This document shows, one piece after another, positions 52,470-61,466 of a stretch of DNA of 64,000 nt. This DNA is from Streptomyces cavernicola. Lineage in GTDB: Bacteria > Actinomycetota > Actinomycetes > Streptomycetales > Streptomycetaceae. A program made the position numbers and the translations under genes. The notes beneath the pieces are model-generated. The model ran no database searches. It was not told the origin of the DNA and saw only the letters and a list, made by a program, of their open reading frames with translations. Numbering within the stretch: the stretch's first letter is position 1; every line of letters starts with the position of its first letter. The stretch is from the NCBI RefSeq assembly GCF_029968035.1, contig NZ_JASCIQ010000033.1, forward strand, positions 1 through 64,000. The letters run 5' to 3'.

Positions 52470-53990
52470 ATGGGGGAGAAAGTCGCGGCCGGTGCGTTCG
52501 ACCTGGCCGACAGGCAGCGGTACCGCAGGAAGGTGCAGCAGTGCCTCGCGGCGCTGCGGCGACTGCTCGAAGAGGAGCGTTTCGACCGGCCGCGGAATCT
52601 CATGGGGATGGAGATAGAGCTGAATCTCGCGGGGCCCGACGGGCTGCCGAGGATGCTGAATGCGCAAGTGCTTGAACGTATCGCGAGCGGTGATTTCCAG
52701 ACCGAACTCGGCATGTTCAACCTGGAAGTCAACATTGCCCCGCACCGGCTTCACCGCCGGGTTTTCGATCATCTCGCCGAGGAGTTGCGCACCGGTCTCG
52801 GCTACGCCCATCGAAAGGCCAACGAAGTCGCCGCCGGGATAGTGATGATCGGTATTCTGCCGACTCTCGGCGAGGACGATCTGGTGATCGCGAACCTTTC
52901 CGCGGTGGAGCGTTACCGGCTGCTCAACGACCAGATGGTGGCCGCGCGCGGCGAGCATTTCACCCTGGACATCGACGGCGTGGAACGTCTTGTGTGCACG
53001 TCGACGTCCATCGCGCCGGAGGCGGCCTGCACGTCCGTGCAGCTGCATCTGCAGGTGACCCCGGACCGGTTCGCGGACGTCTGGAACGCCGCGCAGGCGG
53101 TGGCGGCCGTGCAGATAGCGCTGGGCGCGAACGCGCCGTTCCTGTTCGGGCACGAGCTGTGGCGGGAGTCGCGGCCGCCGCTGTTCCTGCAGTCGACGGA
53201 CACCCGGCCGCCCGAGCTGCAGGCCCAAGGGGTGCGCCCGCGCACGTGGTTCGGGGAGCGGTGGATCTCCTCGGCGTACGACCTCTTCGAGGAGAATCTG
53301 CGGTACTTCCCGCCGCTGCTTCCGATCTGCGACGACGAGGACGCGCTGCGGGTCCTCGACGACGGCGGAGTGCCGGGCCTCGCCGAACTGGCGCTGCACA
53401 ACGGCACGGTCTACCGGTGGAACCGTCCGGTGTACGGGGTCGTGGACGGCGTACCGCATCTGCGGGTGGAGAACCGGGTGCTGCCCGCGGGGCCGACGGT
53501 CGTCGACGTGATCGCGAACGCCGCGTTCTACTACGGCGTCGTGCGGGCCCTCGCCGAGGACGCGCGGCCGGTGTGGACCAGGCTGCCGTTCGCGTCGGCC
53601 GCGCGGAACTTCGACGCGGCCTGCCGCTACGGCATCGAGGCGGAGTTGGAGTGGCCGCGGGCGGGCCGTTTCGGCGGTACGCACAGGGTGCCCGCGGTCG
53701 ATCTCGTACGGGACGAGCTGCTGCCGTTGGCCGCGGCCGGGCTCGATGCGTGGGGGGTGGAGCCGAGGGACCGGGATCTGTACCTCGGGGTGATCGAGGG
53801 GCGGTGCAGACGGCGCGCGAACGGCGCCTCCTGGCAGGCGGCGACGTTCCACCGGGCGGTGCGCGGCGGGCTTTCGCGGGCGGACGCGCTGGCGGCGACC
53901 ACGCGCCGGTACAGCGAGCTGATGCATCTGGGGGAGCCGGTGCACACGTGGCCGGTGGGGCTGCTGCCCGCACCGGCCGCCGCTCCCTGA
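52470..53990 (+). CDS. Glutamate-cysteine ligase family protein (GCS2-type)
   Basis: 506 residues. The carboxylate-amine ligase signature is clear: MGMEIELNL near residue 47 with a metal-binding Glu pair, NLEVNIAPH near 88 and the FLFGHELWRESRPPLF segment near 230. These enzymes ligate glutamate to amines or cysteine. Streptomyces uses mycothiol, not glutathione, so the substrate is uncertain. GAGGAGG with 8-base spacing fixes the start at 52470. The gene ends 18 bp before the convergent VWA gene. Confidence 0.88.
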   Translation: MGEKVAAGAFDLADRQRYRRKVQQCLAALRRLLEEERFDRPRNLMGMEIELNLAGPDGLPRMLNAQVLERIASGDFQTELGMFNLEVNIAPHRLHRRVFDHLAEELRTGLGYAHRKANEVAAGIVMIGILPTLGEDDLVIANLSAVERYRLLNDQMVAARGEHFTLDIDGVERLVCTSTSIAPEAACTSVQLHLQVTPDRFADVWNAAQAVAAVQIALGANAPFLFGHELWRESRPPLFLQSTDTRPPELQAQGVRPRTWFGERWISSAYDLFEENLRYFPPLLPICDDEDALRVLDDGGVPGLAELALHNGTVYRWNRPVYGVVDGVPHLRVENRVLPAGPTVVDVIANAAFYYGVVRALAEDARPVWTRLPFASAARNFDAACRYGIEAELEWPRAGRFGGTHRVPAVDLVRDELLPLAAAGLDAWGVEPRDRDLYLGVIEGRCRRRANGASWQAATFHRAVRGGLSRADALAATTRRYSELMHLGEPVHTWPVGLLPAPAAAP

Positions 53991-54008
53991 ACTGACCCGC
54001 AATGAGGG

Positions 54009-55772
54009 TCAGTTGCCGCCCGCCGCGATGATCGCCTTGAGGATGACCTCCTGCATCTGGGCCGGGTCGTCGATCTGGTAGCCGCTGCCGCCCGTCGCCG
54101 CCGCGATCTGCTTGACCTCCTTCCGGTCGGCGTCCGGGCCGACGGCGATCGCGATCAGCCGGACGGGCCGCTTCGGGTCGGCGAGCCGCTCCAGCTCGTC
54201 GATCAGGGCGCGGCGGCTGAGGGACCCCGGGTCCTGGTTGGCGCCGTCGGTCAGGATCACGAGGGCGTTGAACTTGCCCTTCACGTACGACTTCTGGGCG
54301 TCCTTGTACGCGGCGAGGGAGGTGTCGTACAGGCCGGTGTAGCCGGGCTTGGTGTGCAGGGCGTCGTACGCGGCGACGAGGCGTTCGCGCTGGGTGGCGC
54401 CGTTGCCGGTGCTCGCGCCGAGGCGGCGGGTCTCGACGAGCTTGCGGTAGTCGCGGGTGCCGTCGAGGTAGGTGGCGAACTCCCAGACGCCGATCTCGTC
54501 CTCGGGCGTGAACTGCGAAAGGGCCTGCACGAGCGACGACTTGGTGACCTCCAGGCGGGACTCGCCGCGGTTCGGCACGATCCGGCCCATGGAGGTGGAG
54601 ACGTCGACGACGGTGGTGAGGCGGGCGCTCTGCACCGTGATGGTCCACATGCCGAGGGTCGCCTGGAGCTCCTTGGGGGTCGGCGGCTCGGCCGACGCCG
54701 TGGCGTACGGCTGGGGCTCGCTGCCGCCCGCCGCCGTCACCAGCTCCTCGGAGGGCTCCTCCGAGCCGGAGCGGAATCCGTGCTTCTCCAGGAGGGAGCG
54801 GCTGTCCTCCTCGCCGAGCAGCGTCATGAAGCGCAGCGCGGCCCGGCTCTCGTCGGTGCTCATGTGCGACTCGTCGACCAGCGTGTACGGGTAGTCCAGC
54901 TGGGGCGCGCCGTCCTTCGGGTAGAACAGCTCCAACTGGCCGTCCGCGCCCGCCTCCTGGTTGTGCCTGAACGCGGCCTGCTCGGAGACGATGAGGGCCT
55001 GATTGCGCCGCGGGTCGCCCTGCTCGGTGCCGGAGTCGTCGCGGGCCACGGTCGCCAGGGCGCGGCTCTCGCTGTCGGACGTGCGCTGGGCGAGGAGCTT
55101 CGCGGTGGCGGCGACCTGGGTGTCGCTCTCCGGGCCGTCCGTCTTGGCCGCGGACGCGCCGATCTTGGTGAGCGCGAGCAGTCCGCCGGCGCTGCGCGCG
55201 GGGTCGGCGGCGCCGAGGCGGAGCTTGTCGCCCTCGGTGGCGAGCTCGGTCAACTCGGCCCAGGTGTACCGCTTCTTCGGCCAGCCGACGGCCTTCGCGG
55301 CCGAGGGCACCATGCCCATGGTCACCGGCGACGCCGCGACGTTCCCCGCCGGGGTCAGGGCCGTGCTGTCGCCGAGGCTCGCGCGGTCCACCCACAGCTC
55401 GGAGTCCGGCACCCAGACGTCGAACCGCGCCTCGTCGGACTTCTGCAGGGCCCCGGCGACCTGGTGCGGCTCCTTCGCCTCGACCCGTACGTCGAGACAG
55501 CGGCCGTCGGACTTCACGTCCTGCTCGCGGGCGCGGTCGGCGGCCTCGTCCAGGGCGGGGGCGATGTCGGGCGCGGCGAGGACGTCGACCCGGACCGCGT
55601 CGTCCTCGCAGGAGCCGGCGAAGGAGAGCAGGCCGCTGCGGGCGGCGACCCCGGCGCCCGTCGCCACGCCGACCACCAGGGCCGTCGCGATGGCCACGGT
55701 GCGGCGGCGGCCGCGGCGACGCGCTCGCGCCGCGTCCGTCGCGTACGGGTCGGGCGATGGGTGACGTGCCAT
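54009..55772 (-). CDS. Substrate-binding and VWA domain protein
   Basis: 587 residues. A basic start and a signal anchor (TVAIATALVVGVATGAGVAA at 25-44) precede a solute-binding-like region (about 60-350; RVDVLAAPDIAPALDEA). A VWA domain follows, with a MIDAS VVDVSTSMG near residue 388. Such fusions are secreted or membrane-anchored; function unknown. There is no clear lipobox (a Cys sits at FAGSC). AAGGAGG nine bases upstream fixes the ATG at 55772. It diverges from the CPBP gene. Confidence 0.85.
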   Translation of the reverse strand: MARHPSPDPYATDAARARRRGRRRTVAIATALVVGVATGAGVAARSGLLSFAGSCEDDAVRVDVLAAPDIAPALDEAADRAREQDVKSDGRCLDVRVEAKEPHQVAGALQKSDEARFDVWVPDSELWVDRASLGDSTALTPAGNVAASPVTMGMVPSAAKAVGWPKKRYTWAELTELATEGDKLRLGAADPARSAGGLLALTKIGASAAKTDGPESDTQVAATAKLLAQRTSDSESRALATVARDDSGTEQGDPRRNQALIVSEQAAFRHNQEAGADGQLELFYPKDGAPQLDYPYTLVDESHMSTDESRAALRFMTLLGEEDSRSLLEKHGFRSGSEEPSEELVTAAGGSEPQPYATASAEPPTPKELQATLGMWTITVQSARLTTVVDVSTSMGRIVPNRGESRLEVTKSSLVQALSQFTPEDEIGVWEFATYLDGTRDYRKLVETRRLGASTGNGATQRERLVAAYDALHTKPGYTGLYDTSLAAYKDAQKSYVKGKFNALVILTDGANQDPGSLSRRALIDELERLADPKRPVRLIAIAVGPDADRKEVKQIAAATGGSGYQIDDPAQMQEVILKAIIAAGGN

Positions 55773-55943
55773 GGCGGTGGTGCCCCTCCTTGAGCGCGCC
55801 GGCGGGGGATGCGGAACGAGGCGGCCCGCCTCGCGTCGACGTACGCTCCCCCTCGGCCGGTCGCGCGCGATCTTCGTACCTGCTTTCGAGACCCTAGCTG
55901 GGCGAGGATGGGGATGCGGCGGGATTGAACAGATGGAGGCAGA

Positions 55944-56744
55944 GTGCAGTCGGAGGCAGGGCCGGTGGCCGGTTCTTTTCGTCCGGAACGACCGACAAGA
56001 CGGATCTTCCGGGACGAGACGGTGCTCGTGCTGGCGCTGTCGCTCGGCGCGAGCGCGGTGTCGGCGCTGATCAGCTTCGTCGGGTCGGTCACCAAGCCGG
56101 GGGGCCTGAAGGACCAGGCGGCCACCCTCAACTCCTCGGCCGCGCCCGGCCGCCCCTGGCTCGATCTCGCCTGGCAGCTGTTCGGCGTCACGACGGCTCT
56201 GGTGCCGGTCGCGCTCGTCGCGCATCTCCTCGTACGGGAAGGGGCCGGGCTGCGCTCGATCGGCTTCGACCGGCAGCGGCCGGGGCCGGATCTGGGGCGC
56301 GGTGCGGTGATCGCGGCGGGCATCGGCAGTACCGGCATCGCGTTCTATCTGGCGACCAGGGCGCTCGGTTTCAACCTGACGGTGGTGCCGGACGGGCTGC
56401 CGGACGTGTGGTGGAAGTTCCCGGTCCTGATCCTGTCGGCCGCGCAGAACTCGATCGTCGAAGAGGTCATCGTCGTCGGCTATCTGCTGCGCAGACTCGA
56501 CCAGTTGGGCTGGTCGCCGAACGCCTCGCTCGTGGCGAGCTCGGTGCTGCGCGGCTCGTACCACCTCTACCAGGGCATCGGCGGCCTCGTCGGCAACATG
56601 GTGATGGGCGTGGTCTTCGTCTGCCTGTACCGGCGCTGGGGCCGGGTCGGCCCGCTCGTCGTCGCGCACACGCTGCTCGACGTGGGGGCGTTCGTGGGGT
56701 ACGCGGTGCTCGCGGGAAAGGTGGGGTGGCTGCCCACGGCCTGA
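55944..56744 (+). CDS. CPBP-family intramembrane metalloprotease-like protein
   Basis: 266 residues with about seven helices. The Abi/CPBP motifs appear as SIVEEVIVVGYLLRR (motif 1, Glu-Glu), SSVLRGSYHLYQG (motif 2 His) and VVAHTLLDV (motif 3 His). The Arg that normally follows EE at +4 in EExxxR is absent. CPBP proteases process prenylated proteins in eukaryotes and bacteriocin-related or signalling proteins in bacteria. GTG 55944 has GGAGG seven bases upstream. Confidence 0.85.
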   Translation: MQSEAGPVAGSFRPERPTRRIFRDETVLVLALSLGASAVSALISFVGSVTKPGGLKDQAATLNSSAAPGRPWLDLAWQLFGVTTALVPVALVAHLLVREGAGLRSIGFDRQRPGPDLGRGAVIAAGIGSTGIAFYLATRALGFNLTVVPDGLPDVWWKFPVLILSAAQNSIVEEVIVVGYLLRRLDQLGWSPNASLVASSVLRGSYHLYQGIGGLVGNMVMGVVFVCLYRRWGRVGPLVVAHTLLDVGAFVGYAVLAGKVGWLPTA

Positions 56745-56759
56745 CGGGCGTGGGCAGCC
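56728..56759 (+). terminator. Hairpin across the CPBP stop codon
   Basis: A perfect 11-bp GGCTGCCCACG/CGTGGGCAGCC pair with a 10-base loop that contains the TGA (56742-56744). Confidence 0.65.
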
Positions 56760-56792
56760 GGGCCTTTCGCTCGGGGCCGTCGACTCGGCCGG

Positions 56793-57602
56793 TCAGGCGT
56801 GCAGTTCGCCCTCGATCACGGTGACGGCATTCCCGGTGAGCAGCGTCCGGTCGCCGCGCAGCGCGGTGCGTACGCGGCCGGAGCGCGCGGAGGACTGCAG
56901 TCCGGTGAGCTCGTCCCGGCCGAGGCGCCGGGACCAGTACGGAGCGAGGGCGGTGTGGGCGCTGCCGGTCACCGGGTCCTCGTCGATGCCGACGCGGGGG
57001 AAGAAGCAGCGGGACACGAAGTCGTAGCCGCGGGAGGGGTCTTCGGCGCGGGCGGTGGCGATGACGCCGCGCTCGGAGTGGGCGACGAGCGCCTTGTGGT
57101 CGGGGCGCAGGGCGTGCACGGCCTTTTCGTCGGCCAGCTCGACGAGCAGGTCCCCGACGTTCGGCCCGGTGTCGAAGGCCGCGACGGGCTGCGCGCCGAG
57201 CGCCGTGCCGACGGCGGGGTCGACGGGCACCTCGGCGAGGGGTGCGGTGGGGAAGTCGAGGGTGATCGAGCCGTCGTCCCGGGCGGTGGCGATCAGCACG
57301 CCGGAGCGGGTGGCGAAGCGGACGGGCCCGTCCGCGGCGCCGGTGGAGCGCAGTACGTGCGCCGTGGCGAGGGTGGCGTGGCCGCACATGTCGACCTCGG
57401 TGGCCGGGGTGAACCAGCGCAGCGCCCAGTCCGCCTCGCCGCCCTCGGGGAGCGGGCAGGCGAAGGCGGTCTCGGCGTGGTTGACCTCAAGAGCCACGTG
57501 CTGCAGCCAGTCGTCGGCCGGGAAGGCGTCGAGGAGCAGCACGCCGGCGGGGTTCCCGGCGAAGGGGCGGTCGGTGAAGGCGTCGACGATTCGAATCCGC
57601 AT
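56793..57602 (-). CDS. PhzF family isomerase/epimerase
   Basis: 269 residues with the two-fold DapF-like fold. The catalytic Glu is in VNHAETAF, and DMCGHATLATAHV and DEDPVTGSAH mark the substrate loops. PhzF isomerises trans-2,3-dihydro-3-hydroxyanthranilic acid in phenazine synthesis, but most homologues have other, unknown substrates; no other phenazine gene is here. TAGCGT seven bases before the ATG suggests a leaderless mRNA. Confidence 0.92.
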   Translation of the reverse strand: MRIRIVDAFTDRPFAGNPAGVLLLDAFPADDWLQHVALEVNHAETAFACPLPEGGEADWALRWFTPATEVDMCGHATLATAHVLRSTGAADGPVRFATRSGVLIATARDDGSITLDFPTAPLAEVPVDPAVGTALGAQPVAAFDTGPNVGDLLVELADEKAVHALRPDHKALVAHSERGVIATARAEDPSRGYDFVSRCFFPRVGIDEDPVTGSAHTALAPYWSRRLGRDELTGLQSSARSGRVRTALRGDRTLLTGNAVTVIEGELHA

Positions 57603-57689
57603 GGCGCCGACGCTACGGCTGCGGGGCGGGCCACGGCCAATGCCAATCCGACAGAAGTGGACCTCTTCGGGGTGGCCAGTGGCCGGCCC

Positions 57690-58295
57690 TCACGGTGACT
57701 GCTGCCCGGCCTCCCTGGCTGTACGCTCCAGGCGCCCGCGGTACGCCTCCCACCAACTCGCGTCTCCCGACGGGATGTTGTCGTTGCTCCGGTCCATCCC
57801 GACGGCGCCGTCGATGAGTTCGCGCAGGATGTCGGCGTGTCCGGCGTGCCGCTGGGTGTCGGCGACGACGCGTACGACGGCGTGGTGCAGGGTCACCTCG
57901 GCCTTCACGCTGGGCCACCACGGCACCTTGCCGACGGTGTCCAGGGGCAGCGCCTCGATCGTCGCGTCGGCGTGCGCCCACGCGCGGTGGTAGAGCCCGA
58001 CGACGAAGTCCCGCGACTGGTCGGCGCTCGCCCACATGTCCGCGTTGACCTCGGCGTCCTCCGCGACCCAGGGCAGCGGTTCGCCGGACGGCCTGCCGAA
58101 CGTGTCGCCGAGGTAGCCGAGTTCGATGGTCGCGGTGTGCTTGACGAGGCCGAGGAGATTGGTGCCGCTCGGCGTGAGGGGGCGGCGCGCGTCGTATTCC
58201 GAGAGCCCGTCGAGCTTCCAGAGCAGGGCGTCGCGGGCGGACTGGAGGTAGCGGTGGAGGTCGGCTTTCGGGGTGCTTGGGGGCGTCGCAGTCAT
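57690..58295 (-). CDS. DinB/DUF664 family protein
   Basis: 201 residues, predicted four-helix bundle of the DinB/YfiT superfamily: LHRYLQSARDALLWKLDGL at the start, NLLGLVKHTATIELGYLGD in helix 2 (metal His) and DTQRHAGHADILREL in helix 4 (two His). In actinobacteria members include mycothiol-dependent enzymes and S-transferases. It begins 88 bp beyond the PhzF start and may be in one transcript with it. Confidence 0.88.
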   Translation of the reverse strand: MTATPPSTPKADLHRYLQSARDALLWKLDGLSEYDARRPLTPSGTNLLGLVKHTATIELGYLGDTFGRPSGEPLPWVAEDAEVNADMWASADQSRDFVVGLYHRAWAHADATIEALPLDTVGKVPWWPSVKAEVTLHHAVVRVVADTQRHAGHADILRELIDGAVGMDRSNDNIPSGDASWWEAYRGRLERTAREAGQQSP

Positions 58296-58338
58296 GGGGG
58301 TCAGTCTGCCCTCTTGCGGTGGGCCTCGCCGATGGCTG

Positions 58339-58893
58339 TTACCCGCTGAAAATCTGCGAGTTGGGCCGGAACCGGTACCTGCCCTCCGAGGTGACGGACG
58401 CGTCGAGGTCGCAGAAGTACGTCGACGTCGACGTGCCTGCGACGACCTCGAACAGGAACCGGCTGCACGACAGCGGATGCGCTTCCCAGAGCGGCCCGCG
58501 CCCCTCGTTGAGGAGGACGGTCCACTCCTCCGGCTCCTGGTCCGGCCGGGCCTGCCAGTAGAGGAAGTGGCCCGCGTCCTCCTTGAGGCCCCAGGGCACC
58601 AGCCTGATGTCGCCGTCGAGGAGCTCCGAAGGCTTGGGCTCGCCCGCTTCCCAGAGGTCGTCGAGGATCTCCGCGCGCTCCGCGGTCTGGGCGACCAGGT
58701 CGTACATGTCGTCCGCCCCGTCCGGTTCGAGCAGCCGGAGCGAATCGGCGAAGACCCCGCCGCCGTACGTCTCGACGAGTTGCTTGTAGTCGGCGGGGAG
58801 GGCGAGCCTCAACTGCTGCTCGACTGCGGGCCAGTTGACGCTGCGGCCGGGGTGGGGCGGCGGGCAGATGCGGGTGAGGGCTTCGACGTGCAT
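58339..58893 (-). CDS. SMI1/KNR4 (SUKH) family protein
   Basis: 184 residues with the SUKH signature in LPADYKQLVETYGGGVFADSL and RLVPWGLKEDAGHFLYW. SUKH proteins include immunity proteins against contact-dependent toxins, but many Streptomyces copies stand alone. No toxin gene is visible next to it. A GTG at 58914 would add seven residues. Confidence 0.82.
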   Translation of the reverse strand: MHVEALTRICPPPHPGRSVNWPAVEQQLRLALPADYKQLVETYGGGVFADSLRLLEPDGADDMYDLVAQTAERAEILDDLWEAGEPKPSELLDGDIRLVPWGLKEDAGHFLYWQARPDQEPEEWTVLLNEGRGPLWEAHPLSCSRFLFEVVAGTSTSTYFCDLDASVTSEGRYRFRPNSQIFSG

Positions 58894-59007
58894 GGCGTTC
58901 ACTCTGCCCGACACGTCGCCCCGACGCGGTCGCCGGACACGGTCGGGCGGGCCTGAGCCCTGTGTGAACGCGCAGGTCAGAAGCCCACTCTGGACGAGTT
59001 GACAGGC

Positions 59008-59211
59008 TCAGGACCAGAAGTCGTGCCCGTACTCGTCCCGGCTCAGCTCGAAGTCGTCCGGACGGTCTTGGCGGAGCTCCTCGTAGCGCTGTGCGAAGGC
59101 GTCGATCGCCTGGTGCAGCGTGCAGCCGAGTGTTCCGCGGATCGTCACGAGCGCGGGGACGATCCGTTGCTCCAGGATGTCGCGATCCACGCTCTCGGGC
59201 AGCCGTTCCAT
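59008..59211 (-). CDS. Small conserved hypothetical protein
   Basis: 67 residues, MERLPESVDRDILEQRIVPA to EYGHDFWS. Amphipathic helical content and a Tyr/Arg/Glu-rich middle (DAFAQRYEELRQDRPDDF) look like a real protein that I believe is conserved in other streptomycetes. No known domain. Lies between SUKH and PadR genes. Confidence 0.65.
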   Translation of the reverse strand: MERLPESVDRDILEQRIVPALVTIRGTLGCTLHQAIDAFAQRYEELRQDRPDDFELSRDEYGHDFWS

Positions 59212-59322
59212 GGGGCGGGAGCCTATCCCGCGGGGTGATCGGCTCTCAGTGGCGGACGGTCGGAGTTCGCTGTCACAGAAAACACCCCGCTCTCATCTGC
59301 AGGTTTGCTGGCCGAACAGTTC

Positions 59323-59349
59323 CGATATATCGTTGAAGCATCGCGATAG
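59323..59349 (+). promoter_or_regulatory. Candidate PadR operator
   Basis: CGATATATCG (59323-59332) is a perfect palindrome, and TATCG...CGATA arms at 59328-59332 and 59345-59349 form a second, overlapping inverted repeat. It lies 88-114 bp before the padR-like gene. The AT content is much higher than its surroundings. Confidence 0.5.
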
Positions 59350-59436
59350 AGATGTGATGGATCAACGAGTGCGTTGGTTCGTGGTCGCGGAGGAGGCAGA
59401 CGCGTACGACGAGCACACGGAGAAGGAGTGGTTCCC

Positions 59437-60066
59437 ATGCGTTCCCATGGACATGAGCATCAGCACGGACCGGGGCACGGTCGCGGACACGGTCGTGGCC
59501 CCTGTGGCCCCGGTGGCTGGGGTGACTTCGAAGGGCGGCGGGCCGCCTTCGGGCCGTTCGGGCCCGGATTCGGTGGACCCGGTGGGCCGCCCTGGGGCGG
59601 TCGCGGTCGAGGCGGCGGGCGCGGACGGGCGCGGCGGGGTGACGTACGCGCGTCGATCCTCGCGCTCCTGAAGGAACGGCCGATGCACGGGTACGAGATG
59701 ATCCAGGAGATCGCCGAGCGCAGCGGCGGGGCGTGGAAGCCCAGCCCGGGATCGGTCTACCCGACGCTCCAACTCCTCGAGGACGAGGGCCTGATCGTCA
59801 GCGAGACCGAGGGCGGCAAGAAGCTGTTCTCGCTCACCGAGGCGGGCACGACCGCGGCCGCCGACGGGCCCGAAGCCCCCTGGGAGGACGCGGGGCGCGG
59901 AGTCGACTGGGAGACGATCAACGAGATCCGGCAGGCCGGTTTCGGTCTGATGGAGGCGTTCGGCCAGGTCTGGAAGACCGGCTCGGCCGAGCAGCGGCAG
60001 AAGGCCCTCGCGGTCGTCAACGACGCCCGGAAGAAGCTGTATCTCATCCTGGCCGACGAGGGCTGA
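59437..60066 (+). CDS. PadR-family regulator with His/Gly-rich N terminus
   Basis: 209 residues. The first ~60 are His/Gly/Arg-rich (HGHEHQHGPGHGRGHGRG), unusual for the family. The PadR winged helix follows: ILALLKERPMHGYEMIQEI, then PSPGSVYPTLQLLEDEGLI, and a C-terminal dimerisation helix. PadR proteins repress genes for phenolic acid and multidrug responses and often their own. AAGGAG lies before ATG 59437. The His-rich region might sense metal. Strong terminator downstream. Confidence 0.9.
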   Translation: MRSHGHEHQHGPGHGRGHGRGPCGPGGWGDFEGRRAAFGPFGPGFGGPGGPPWGGRGRGGGRGRARRGDVRASILALLKERPMHGYEMIQEIAERSGGAWKPSPGSVYPTLQLLEDEGLIVSETEGGKKLFSLTEAGTTAAADGPEAPWEDAGRGVDWETINEIRQAGFGLMEAFGQVWKTGSAEQRQKALAVVNDARKKLYLILADEG

Positions 60067-60109
60067 GCGTCAGTCAGTCAGTCTCGGCGTCGGCTGTGGC
60101 CGTCGGCGT

Positions 60110-60161
60110 ACGCGAGCGGCGGTGCGCCCACCTGTGAGTGGGGGCGCGCCGCCGCTCGCGT
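60110..60161 (+). terminator. Terminator of the padR-like gene
   Basis: A 20-bp stem with one G-U pair (ACGCGAGCGGCGGTGCGCCC and partner) encloses a 12-base loop. It also lies at the end of the convergent SRPBCC gene. Confidence 0.85.
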
Positions 60162-60188
60162 CTTCGCGCAACCGATGACTGTGGGGGC

Positions 60189-60617
60189 TCAGGCCACCAG
60201 AGCCGTCAGCTTGCGCAGCGACTCGTTGAGCGCGGCCGATGCCGACTCCTTGAGCTTGCCGGCCATCAGCGTCACCGCGGCGCCCGTGAACTCGCCGTCG
60301 ATGCGGACCTTCGTACCGTCGCCGTCGGGCGTCAGCGAGTAGCGCGTGCCGACGGTCACGCCCATCGGGCCCTTGCCGCGGATGGACAGCGTCCGGCCCG
60401 GCGTCAACTCGTCGACGGTCCAGGTGACTTCCGCCGGGAAGCCCATCAGCTTCATGTTCTCCTCGAACGTTCCGCCCTGCTCCAGCGAGGTCGGCGCCCC
60501 CTTCGGGAAGCCGGTGTGGGTCGTGCTCCACTCGCCGTAGACGGAGAAGTCTGTGAGCTTCGCCCAGACCTTCTCGGCGGGCGCCTCGATACGTGCTTCG
60601 GCGGTGACTTCGGCCAT
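60189..60617 (-). CDS. SRPBCC/CoxG-type protein
   Basis: 142 residues of the START-like SRPBCC fold: IEAPAEKVWAKLTDFSVYGEW at the start, EVTWTVDELTPGRTLSI in the middle and LKESASAALNESLRKL at the end. Such proteins bind hydrophobic ligands in a central cavity; some are cyclases or aromatases, but no cluster is here. GAGGTGG precedes the ATG. It is convergent with the padR-like gene. Confidence 0.9.
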   Translation of the reverse strand: MAEVTAEARIEAPAEKVWAKLTDFSVYGEWSTTHTGFPKGAPTSLEQGGTFEENMKLMGFPAEVTWTVDELTPGRTLSIRGKGPMGVTVGTRYSLTPDGDGTKVRIDGEFTGAAVTLMAGKLKESASAALNESLRKLTALVA

Positions 60618-60760
60618 GTGCGACCACCTCTCTCGTCGGGCGCTGCGGCGGGCGCAGCCGGTGTGTCGCGGAACGTAGCGGCGGGGAACGTAAGTTACAA
60701 GACTGACGGTGCGTCAGAATCGGTCCCTGGCTGAGGAGTTCGGGTCGCCCCAGGCGCGGC

Positions 60761-61150
60761 TCACTCCTGGTGCAGGTTGCCTATGTGACGTATCGACGCG
60801 GTGTCGAACACGTCGTACGCGCGCGGGTGCGGGCCCTCGTCGTGGCAGTGCCAGGCCTCCCAGAACAGGTCGCCACGGAGCGCGTCCGGCGGGGCGTACA
60901 CCCGGTACACGTAGCTCTTGCCGTCGACCGCCACGAGGGCTACGAGCCAGCAGCCGTATTCCTCGGCGTCCCCTTCGAGGTCGAGGTACTCGTCGTAGCC
61001 GTACTCGTCGTAGCTGTGGTCGCCGTGCTCGAACCCGTACCCGTACTCGTCGTAGTCGCCGCGGCCGAGGCCGTAGTCGTACCCGAGGTCCTCCGTGCCG
61101 TCGGCATGCGTCGCCGCAGTGCGGGCGGTGCAGTGCGGGCCGGGCGGCAT
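60761..61150 (-). CDS. Tyr/Asp/Gly-rich hypothetical protein
   Basis: 129 residues. Residues ~22-66 are built of repeated YDEYGY-like units (YDEYGYGFEHGDHSYDEYGY), and the rest (CWLVALVAVDGKSYVYRVY, DLFWEAWHCHDEG) looks folded. The N-terminal 20 residues contain Cys and His. Function unknown; family not recognised. GAAGGAAG eight bases before the ATG supports a translated protein. Confidence 0.7.
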   Translation of the reverse strand: MPPGPHCTARTAATHADGTEDLGYDYGLGRGDYDEYGYGFEHGDHSYDEYGYDEYLDLEGDAEEYGCWLVALVAVDGKSYVYRVYAPPDALRGDLFWEAWHCHDEGPHPRAYDVFDTASIRHIGNLHQE

Positions 61151-61466
61151 GTCGGCTTCCTTCGCCGGAGCGGTGGGCGGCGGTCGGAGTGGGGGCGGGA
61201 CGGACGGAGCGTGCGGCGTGAGTATGTCCCGGAGGCGCCGGGGGTGTCAGGTGTGGGTGTGGTGGGGCTCTCCTGTGGGACGTGTACGGGTGGGACATGG
61301 TTGCGCAGGGGGAGCGAAGCAAGACGGCGCGCGCCCCACCGGGCGGAACGGGAAGATCTCATCCGTAAGGAGGAGAACCCGCACATGCATGCCCAACTTG
61401 CGTCGGACGCGCAAATGCTCCCCCGCGGGGATGCTACGGCCGATCGCGGCTGATGGGGTGAGGGAT

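Noticed and set aside
56793-57602. Part of a phenazine cluster (phzF)
   Set aside because: No other phz gene nearby; PhzF-like proteins are widespread with other roles.
58339-59211. Toxin-immunity pair (SUKH plus small protein)
   Set aside because: The 67-residue neighbour lacks toxin features and no polymorphic toxin is encoded near; SUKH alone is common.
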